A stretch of 64,000 nucleotides of DNA from Enoplolaimus lenunculus. Taxonomy: Eukaryota; Nematoda; Enoplea; Enoplida; Thoracostomopsidae. The stretch lies in assembly GCA_030248215.1 (NCBI GenBank), contig JASANG010002908.1, forward strand, positions 281,094 to 345,093, in the 5' to 3' direction. The notes under the pieces were generated by a model. The model was not told the origin of the DNA, made no database searches, and saw only the letters and a list, made by a program, of their open reading frames with translations. Position numbers and translations under genes: made by a program. Positions 61,447-64,000 of the stretch are shown piece after piece; within the stretch, counting starts at the first letter, position 1, and every line of letters starts with the position of its first letter.

Positions 61447-63934
61447 ATGTCAACAGACGAATTTACAGTGACGCGATTGACTGATATTACGGTGCATCAT
61501 GTAAACGCGAAATATGTACGCAAACAGTTAGAAAACTACTGTTCAACTAACGATAGTCCAAGCATTTCAAGCATTGTCGAAATTCTCAAGCAGTCTGATT
61601 TGAAACCAAATGTGTATGAAGGTAACTGAAGTTATAATGTATCTTCACAATATACACAATCATTGGCAACTGTGAAAGTGAATAATTTCGCCTGAAAAGT
61701 GTTACTTTACTACTTTTTTATAGTTTCTTTTGTCTACCAGTTGGTTTATTGGTTTGCTTTATCTGAGTTTTAGTACTTTACGGTTAATTTTAAAATTAAT
61801 ACTTCGTGAGTTGGTATGTATTATGCGTACGTATTTAATTTATAACGTATTACGTTGAGTTAAGGTGGCCTAAAAGTTTGGGAATGCGCCATCGACCTCT
61901 GCAACTACATTCATAGCTCGGTTTGCTGTCGTTCGAAAAAGGTATTTGAGGTAAGACTGATTCTGTAACCTATTTACTGCCCAAAACTTAAAGTTGTGTT
62001 TTAAATTGCAGAAAATAACTGCATTGTTCGTTACGTACTTTGCGCAGTGCTGGAAAAAACATTTTGTTGTTCCTGATATATGCGCGTGTTTAATTTAGTT
62101 TATAGGTTTTCTGGCCCATGTTACTTTAAGGGGCGTCCAGGTTTCTGTTGGGTCTATAAAAGGGTGTGTTTAGATTCTATATTACATTTTTTGTTTAGGC
62201 TTAGGCTTAGGTTTAGGCTTAGGCTTATGCTTAGGAACTCATTTTTGCAACGCTCAGGCTTGGCTTAGGGGCTTAGGAGTACACATAATCTACTGTTACG
62301 CCCCTTAAAGTAACATTGGCCGGATTTCTGGGCTGTATAATTGATATTTTTCTCTCAAAAATTCGGTCTTTTTGTTTTGTATAAAACTTGCAATATTGTT
62401 GCTTTAGATTGGTTGCGGTGCAGGTCTTCCAGGCATTGTTTGTGGTAAAATGGGCGCTTCATCCTTGTACCTTCAGGATTTTGTGAGTATATTTAATATT
62501 GAGTTTTAGTTACAAATCGTATGTGAATCGTAGGGTAACGTTTTATAATGTGTGCGTAAGGTCGTCAATATAAAGGAGGATTTAGTGTAAATCTACGAGT
62601 ACAATAATTTGGTAAGTGAAAAAAACAATTTGGGCTCGAAACTGCTTTACAAGCAAGTGCGGCTTGCTTCAAGTGTTATATTTAGACTTAGATTCCGTGT
62701 TTATTTTAGAATAAAGAAGTGCTTGACTGCGTCACTAAGCCTAACGTTTGCGCAAATGAGCTTGGTTCGCTTCCAGTGCAATACATTACTGGAGATTGGG
62801 AGATCATTCCACAAATTTTACCCAAACAAAACAAATGGTGAGTAAAATGCGGCGAATAGTGCTTCCAATATTTAGTCCAGTTATCATCGGTATTGTTTAT
62901 TCTTTTTATTTTTTCGTGCATGTCTGATTTGTGTTTCAAAACAGGTTACCTTTATTTCAGTGATTTTTAATTATCAGTATTGTATAGGCTATATTTAAAC
63001 ATGCCCCATAAAGTAACGCAACCCCCGCCGCTAGCCTCCTCGCCTTTCCCTTGGCGCAGCGTTCAAACCAAGTTTACCTTGTAGCATTATTAAATATTTT
63101 ATTTTGATCTTTTCCAGGTTTGATATCATTGTCTCGAGCGAAACAATTTATAACACAGCGAACTATAGCAAACTTCACAAGTTGTTTGATTTTTTGCTAG
63201 CGAATAATGGAGAAATGTAAGTAAATATATTTAATTGACTGTGTTAAAGATATTAAATTTGTGATTGAGTTACATGACATATGTAGGTTTCGGGTTTTAA
63301 ATGTCATATATCACTGCAAATAATGGTGAGTCAAATTGACTCTCTCCGAAATAGGTTTTCTGGACTACACAAACAAAGTACAAATTCGAATCCGCCAGAG
63401 TCGGACATACCACTCAGTGAGTCAAATTTGACTCTGACAAAATTAAAGTTGATTCTGCTTGTTGTGGTCCTAAAAGCCTGCTTTGGGGACAGTAAAAATT
63501 GGCTTACCATTTCGTGCAGTGTAGCTTTCTTAACTTTTAAATAAAACGGTAGTTGGTTAAGAATTTGAATTTGAGTAACTTGACGCAAATTCATCTATAC
63601 AAAATCATTATAACATTATAAAAGCTGTAAAGTTATGCAACTTCAGTTGTTGTAGTGAAGGCATTTATTTGAAAGAATGTTTGACAAAGTTTATTACAAT
63701 TGTGATAGTAGTCGGCTGCATACGTATATTAACAATCAAATTAACGATCTTTGAATATAATATTAATTATGTTGGATTTTGTGAATTTGAAGATACTTGG
63801 CCACGAAAGCGTTTTATTTTGGCGTGGGCGGCGGTTGCAACGCGTTTTGTTCTTTCATAAACGAGCAAGGCATATTTAACTTCTCCGAAGTTTGGAGCAG
63901 TGCGGAAGATTCAGGTAATTGCTGGTTTCGATGA
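61447..63934 (+). CDS. METTL18: METTL18-type protein-histidine N-methyltransferase, six exons (3' end uncertain)
   Basis: Exons: 61447-61621, 61865-61950, 62408-62482, 62710-62837, 63118-63216, 63793-63934; phases agree, 234 residues if translation ends at the TGA at 63932. Signature blocks in order: VYEGGLKVWECAIDL (about 56-70), the SAM-binding motif KKVFEIGCGAGLPGI (83-97), YLQDFNKEVLDCVTKPNV (motif II acidic residue and post-motif), DIIVSSETIYNTANYSKL, and YLATKAFYFGVGGGCNAF. These match METTL18/Hpm1, the SAM-dependent enzyme that methylates a histidine of ribosomal protein uL3. The protein is much shorter than human METTL18 (372), mainly at the N-terminus. Exon 6 also contains a good donor (TCAG|GTAATT at 63914-63919), so a further exon encoding the usual C-terminal strand may lie beyond the window. 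The acceptor of exon 6 (TTTGAAG) is weak, but its phase and the protein match support it. A fold-back repeat sits in intron 5. Confidence 0.85.
62113..62321. mobile_element. TTAGGC-bearing MITE family B, copy 5
   Basis: GGCCCATGTTACTTTAAGGG ... CCCCTTAAAGTAACATTGGC; core TTAGGCTTAGGTTTAGGCTT. In intron 2 of the METTL18 gene. Confidence 0.75.
63315..63522. mobile_element. Fold-back MITE, copy 4
   Basis: CACTGCAAATAATGGTGAGT at the left and ACCATTTCGTGCAGTG at the right; inside intron 5 of the METTL18 gene, about 100 nt past the exon 5 donor. Confidence 0.75.
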
Positions 63935-64000
63935 AAATGTTTTGGTCATTCGTTTCATTGAACGTCGTGTCCAATATTATATATAATAGTGGACTGGTTA

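Overview
The window looks like AT-rich nuclear DNA of a metazoan, most likely a nematode. Four observations point that way: (1) many short runs of the hexamer TTAGGC, the canonical nematode telomere unit; (2) 3' splice sites dominated by TTTCAG/TTTTAG; (3) a Cys-loop channel carrying the QFGN...PRVSYVKA signature I associate with nematode ACC/LGC-type channels; (4) a BIRC6-type E2 whose gene model has no BIR domain, as I recall for C. elegans UBC-17. The repeat-loaded introns are unlike Caenorhabditis, so an early-branching lineage is possible, but no species can be fixed from sequence alone.

Seven protein-coding genes can be read. Six were assembled by eye from exons with matching phases and GT..AG borders, and one has a single exon. 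Minus strand: a four-exon LAPTM4-like tetraspan membrane protein (1516-5395) and an eight-exon ZCCHC7/Air-type zinc-knuckle protein of the nuclear TRAMP complex (14007-19643). Plus strand: a two-exon allatostatin-C-like neuropeptide precursor (27990-29697), an eight-exon Cys-loop ligand-gated channel (34840-44842), a nine-exon BIRC6-like E2 with a long low-complexity tail (46890-53686), an intronless DNAJC17 (57834-59144), and a METTL18-type protein-histidine methyltransferase (61447-63934, perhaps continuing past the edge). The genes do not form an operon or one pathway; spacing is several kb and functions are unrelated (lysosomal membrane, nuclear RNA surveillance, neuropeptide, neurotransmission, ubiquitin, splicing co-chaperone, ribosomal-protein methylation).

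Much of the rest is short non-autonomous DNA transposons. At least eight families recur: two with GGCC ends and TTAGGC-rich cores, a TA-target family ending CTGTAGTGACCC, an 8-bp-target hAT-like family ending CAGGGTGCAACCGG, a TTAA-target family with an internal tRNA-like promoter, a fold-back family ending CACTGCAAAA, a family ending CATTCACACGTGCAAG, and one ending GGGTCGTCCACGTT. They occupy introns and the gene-poor stretches 5.4-14.0, 19.7-28.0 and 29.7-34.8 kb, often nest, and in several cases start within about 20 nt of a 5' splice site. One decayed transposase fragment is visible (about 56.49-56.80 kb). I saw no retrovirus-like or LTR element.
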